DNA of 64,000 nucleotides from positions 147,825 through 211,824 of the forward strand of contig NZ_FOKG01000002.1 of assembly GCF_900111885.1 (NCBI RefSeq), written 5' to 3'. The DNA comes from Amycolatopsis marina. Its GTDB lineage: Bacteria > Actinomycetota > Actinomycetes > Mycobacteriales > Pseudonocardiaceae. Position 1 is the first letter of the stretch; each line of letters starts with the position of its first letter. Below the pieces are notes generated by a model. That model was not told the origin of the DNA. It ran no database searches and saw nothing but the letters and a program-made list of their open reading frames with translations. The position numbers were made by a program, and so were the translations under genes. Shown here piece after piece: positions 61,446 to 64,000 of the stretch.

Positions 61446-62504
61446 GGCGGCGAGGGTGTCGAGGATCTGGTCGGCGGTTTTGGTCCAGACGAATGGCTTC
61501 GGGTCTTTGTTCCATTCGTTGATCCACTTGCGGACGTCGGCTTCGAGTGCGGTGATGCTGCGGTGGGCGGAGCGGCGGAGTTTGCGGGTGGTCAGCTCGG
61601 CGAACCAGCGTTCGACCAGGTTGAGCCAGGAGCTGCTGGTTGGTGTGAAGTGCAGGTGGAAGCGGGGATGGCGGATCAACCATTCCTTGACCTTGGGGGT
61701 CTTGTGAGTGGCGTAGTTGTCCAGGACCAGGTGCAGGTCCAGCTCCTTTGGGACGGCGGCGTCGATCAGCTTGAGGAACCGCAGGAACTCCTGGTGGCGG
61801 TGTCGGCGGTAGTGCTGGGCGATCACCGAGCCACTGTTGATGTCGAAAGCGGCGAACAGGCTGGTGGTGCCATGGCGGATGTAGTCATGGGTCATCCGAG
61901 CTGGCGTCGTCGGCATGATCGGCAGGATCGGCGCGGTGCGATCGATCGCCTGCATCTGGGACTTCTCGTCCACCGCGAGCACCAACGCGTTGTCCGGCGG
62001 AGACAGGTACAAGCCGACGACATCACGGACCTTGTCCACGAACTGCGGATCGGTCGACAACTTCCAGGTCTCGATCGCGTGCGGCTTTAAACCGAATGCC
62101 CGCCAGATCCGCGAGACCGCCGACTGCGACATGCCCGTTGCCACAGCCATCGACCGGGTCGACCAGTGCGTGTCCCGCCCAGGCGTCTCCTCCAGCGTCT
62201 TCGTGATCAACTGCTCAACCCGCTCATCAGCGATCACCCGCGGTCGTCCCGGACGCGGGTCATCCGAGAGCCCCTCAAGCCGACGCGCCAGGAACCGCGA
62301 CCGCCATTTCGACACCATATTCCGCGAGACCCCAACACTCTGAGCGACCTCACCAATCGAGCCTCCCTCGGCGCAGCGCAACACAATCCGCGACCGCAGC
62401 GCCAACGCCTGCGCGGTCTTCCGCCGACGCGACCATCCACTCAGGACGCTACGCTCCTCGTCCGACAACAACACCGGATCAAGCTTCGGGCTCGGCATCG
62501 CCAC
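61413..62504 (-). CDS. IS630-family transposase
   Basis: The 363-residue protein has an N-terminal helix-turn-helix pair (GGSIGEVAQSVGVSRNMVSK and STRSMAVATGMSQSAVSRIW) and a DDE domain with VLAVDEKSQMQAIDR (Asp), LHLVLDNYATHKTPKV (Asp) and TSSSWLNLVERWFAELTTRK (Glu). All three acidic residues are present and there is no frameshift, so it looks active. The stop TAG is made by the last bases of the terminal repeat and the TA target copy. Confidence 0.92.
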   Translation of the reverse strand: MAMPSPKLDPVLLSDEERSVLSGWSRRRKTAQALALRSRIVLRCAEGGSIGEVAQSVGVSRNMVSKWRSRFLARRLEGLSDDPRPGRPRVIADERVEQLITKTLEETPGRDTHWSTRSMAVATGMSQSAVSRIWRAFGLKPHAIETWKLSTDPQFVDKVRDVVGLYLSPPDNALVLAVDEKSQMQAIDRTAPILPIMPTTPARMTHDYIRHGTTSLFAAFDINSGSVIAQHYRRHRHQEFLRFLKLIDAAVPKELDLHLVLDNYATHKTPKVKEWLIRHPRFHLHFTPTSSSWLNLVERWFAELTTRKLRRSAHRSITALEADVRKWINEWNKDPKPFVWTKTADQILDTLAAYCQRINDSRH

Positions 62505-62543
62505 ACCCTACAACTACCAACGAACTACTGACTCAAGACACTA
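61414..62543 (-). mobile_element. IS630-type insertion sequence (complete)
   Basis: About 1.13 kb bounded by TA on each side (61414-61415 and 62542-62543), the target duplication typical of IS630/Tc1-mariner elements. Terminal inverted repeats of about 31 bp begin GTGTCTTGAGTC on both ends, with mismatches inside. One intact transposase gene fills it. Confidence 0.88.
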
Positions 62544-62544
62544 G
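62512..62544. repeat. IS right inverted repeat
   Basis: GACTCAAGACACTAG (62530-62544) is the exact complement of the left terminus; CCAACGAA lies further in. Confidence 0.85.
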
Positions 62545-62686
62545 CGTCGGGCCGACAAGGGGAACAGGAAGAGCGAGTAATTCACACTCGCCAGGTGACG
62601 CCAAGCGTCCTGCGGCATGTTTGTACAGCACGAGTTTTCCAGCACGCGCATTTGTTGGCAGCGCCAATAAGACTCTGGGGGTTTCG

Positions 62687-63751
62687 GTGTCCCATATTGA
62701 TCTTTCGGGAAGAACTGTCCTGATCACCGGTGGTCGAGGCTACCTCGGGTCCGTGCTCACCCGAGAACTGGCGAACAGAGGATGTGCGGTCCGAACCATC
62801 GACAACGGCCTGACCTCGTCTGTTTTCGTGCCCGGAAGAGGGGTATCCCACATCCAGGCCGACGTCCGCGACGTCGACGACTGGAGGGCCGCGTTGCGTG
62901 GTGTGGACGCTGTCGTTCATCTCGCCGCGATTGTCGGTGACCCGGCCTGTGCCGTCGACCACGATCTCGCTTGGGAGACCAACTACCTCGCGACCGTGCA
63001 CCTCGCGGAGGCGTGCCGGGCCGAAGGGGTCGGGCGGTTCGTCTTCGCCTCGACATGCAGCAACTACGGTGCCTCTTCCCGCGGTCCCGCCAACACCGGA
63101 ACCCCCCTGCACCCGCAGTCCGTGTACGCGGAAACGAAGATTCATGCCGAACACCATCTTCTGTCACAGCGGGACCACGGGTGCGCACCGGTAATCCTGC
63201 GCTTCGCCACACTGCACGGCCTTTCTCCCCGAATGCGCTTCGACCTGGCGGTCAACGTCATGACGGCCCACGCAGCGCTGACCGGCAGGCTCACGGTGCA
63301 CGGTGGCGAGCAGTGGCGGCCGTTCCTGCACGTTCGCGACGCCGCACAGGCGGTGCTCCTGGCCGTCACCGGCACGACCCCGGGGAGCAGACCGCGCATA
63401 TACAACTGCGGATCGGACCGCGAGAACTATCGGCTGCTCGACGTCGGCGCGATCATCGCGAAAGCAGCAGGAGGCGCGGCCGTCGTGGTCGAAGAAGGGT
63501 CGAAGGACCTTCGGGACTATCGGGTGGACTTCTCCGCGATCCACGAGGAACTCGGCTTCACCGCGAGCCGGAGTGTGGCCACGGGAGTGCGGGAACTCGT
63601 CAGCGCGATCAACTCTGGCGAATACCACGACTTCACCGATCTGCGTTACAGCGATCACGAACTCGTACTGGCATCGGTGGGTGCACGCGCCCCTGGAGCA
63701 GTCGTCAGGGCCAAGGGGAGCTGGCCACATTTGGTGTTCTACGGTGGCTGA
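62687..63751 (+). CDS. NAD-dependent sugar epimerase/dehydratase (extended SDR)
   Basis: The 354-residue protein has the NAD motif VLITGGRGYLGSVLTREL, DAVVHLAAIVGDPACAVDHD, the catalytic STCSNYGAS and YAETK motif (Tyr and Lys), and HVRDAAQAVLLAV. The domain order fits nucleotide-sugar modifying enzymes; which sugar is not clear. GTG 62687 has GGGGG about 8 nt upstream; a longer frame from 62621 runs back towards the IS and is less likely. Its stop is overlapped by the next gene by 8 bp. Confidence 0.82.
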   Translation: MSHIDLSGRTVLITGGRGYLGSVLTRELANRGCAVRTIDNGLTSSVFVPGRGVSHIQADVRDVDDWRAALRGVDAVVHLAAIVGDPACAVDHDLAWETNYLATVHLAEACRAEGVGRFVFASTCSNYGASSRGPANTGTPLHPQSVYAETKIHAEHHLLSQRDHGCAPVILRFATLHGLSPRMRFDLAVNVMTAHAALTGRLTVHGGEQWRPFLHVRDAAQAVLLAVTGTTPGSRPRIYNCGSDRENYRLLDVGAIIAKAAGGAAVVVEEGSKDLRDYRVDFSAIHEELGFTASRSVATGVRELVSAINSGEYHDFTDLRYSDHELVLASVGARAPGAVVRAKGSWPHLVFYGG

Positions 63752-64000
63752 CCGCAGACGCGGCACGACCGGGGTCTTCGTCCTGTTCCTCGCGATCGGG
63801 CTGCTCCAGGGCGGGCTGGCCGTCGCACTGACCCGGCTGGGCAGCGATCGTTGGGCCCGGCCGGATTCCCTGCCGTACCTGCTCGCCTGTTTCAGTGCGG
63901 GCAGCGCCGCCGGTGTCCTGGTCTGCTGGCTGCCGCGCAGGCTGCTCCCGCATCGCATCCTCCTCGGCGGTGCCGTAGTCGCGACCGCTACCGGCGCGCT
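63744..64000 (+). CDS. Membrane transporter, probably MFS, 3' truncated
   Basis: GTG 63744 overlaps the epimerase stop. 85 codons are visible and open to the window edge: VADRRRGTTGVFVLFLAIGL, then LPYLLACFSAGSAAGVLVCW and ILLGGAVVATATGAL. The helix-Gly pattern fits the first three helices of an MFS transporter. The gene probably forms an operon with the epimerase, perhaps for export of a glycosylated product. Confidence 0.55.
   Translation, partial: MADRRRGTTGVFVLFLAIGLLQGGLAVALTRLGSDRWARPDSLPYLLACFSAGSAAGVLVCWLPRRLLPHRILLGGAVVATATGA

Noticed and set aside
62621..62686. Longer N-terminus for the epimerase
   Set aside because: The extension has no ribosome-binding site, and the Rossmann motif starts immediately after GTG 62687 as in the family.

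Overview
The window is high-GC actinobacterial chromosome, most likely from the Pseudonocardiaceae (Amycolatopsis, Saccharomonospora or Prauserella relatives). This rests on a WhiB3-type regulator, an ANTAR protein, NucS instead of MutS/MutL, DUF3558 lipoproteins, frequent GTG starts, and a long block in the same order as the mycobacterial argS-lysA-hom-thrC-thrB-rho-rpmE-prfA-prmC-sua5-wecA-atpI-BEFHAGDC region.

Layout. 1-9.5 kb: small membrane proteins, ANTAR and WhiB regulators, a type II NADH dehydrogenase, hydrolase, acetyltransferase, GrpB and phosphodiesterase-like genes, an FmdB zinc ribbon and a double-domain 3-hydroxyacyl-CoA dehydrogenase. 9.5-16 kb: a PTS-type dihydroxyacetone kinase operon (dhaK-dhaL-dhaM), two lipoproteins and a sodium:solute symporter. 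16-18.9 kb: GntR regulator with a divergent pair of tiny genes, nucS and a Nudix hydrolase. 18.9-22 kb: ehuBCDA ectoine importer. 22-30 kb: enoyl-CoA hydratase, the B12-dependent mutase meaA, LysE exporter, secreted protease, murA, a secreted GH26-like hydrolase and a PduO cobalamin adenosyltransferase. 30-53 kb: the conserved housekeeping block, all on the minus strand (F1Fo ATP synthase; WecA, Sua5, PrmC, PrfA, L31, Rho; threonine and lysine synthesis; ArgS). 53-64 kb: DUF3105, DUF305, a CDF metal exporter, tRNA-Arg with a decayed integrative element, PhoD, an SH3 protein, a TetR regulator with a divergent membrane protein, an intact IS630-type element, then an epimerase and a transporter running off the edge.

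The most unusual feature is a recurring architecture at gene junctions. Short tandem repeats lie exactly between a stop and the next start, and create mini-cistrons joined by ATGA/GTGA overlaps. Between dhaL and dhaM there are three 13-codon ORFs in a chain. Between thrC and thrB, and in front of murA, there are two related 51-52 residue ORFs, each with an internal duplication and sharing the pattern HRxRxGYGxERCAAxRRxR. The lysA-hom junction and the wecA 3' end show analogous duplications. Whether these are translated proteins, translation-coupling modules or mobile repeats cannot be settled from the sequence alone.

Functional links: MeaA needs adenosylcobalamin, which the PduO-type enzyme makes. 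MurA carries Asp in place of the usual catalytic Cys, the mycobacterial fosfomycin-insensitive form. The ehu operon indicates uptake of the compatible solute ectoine.
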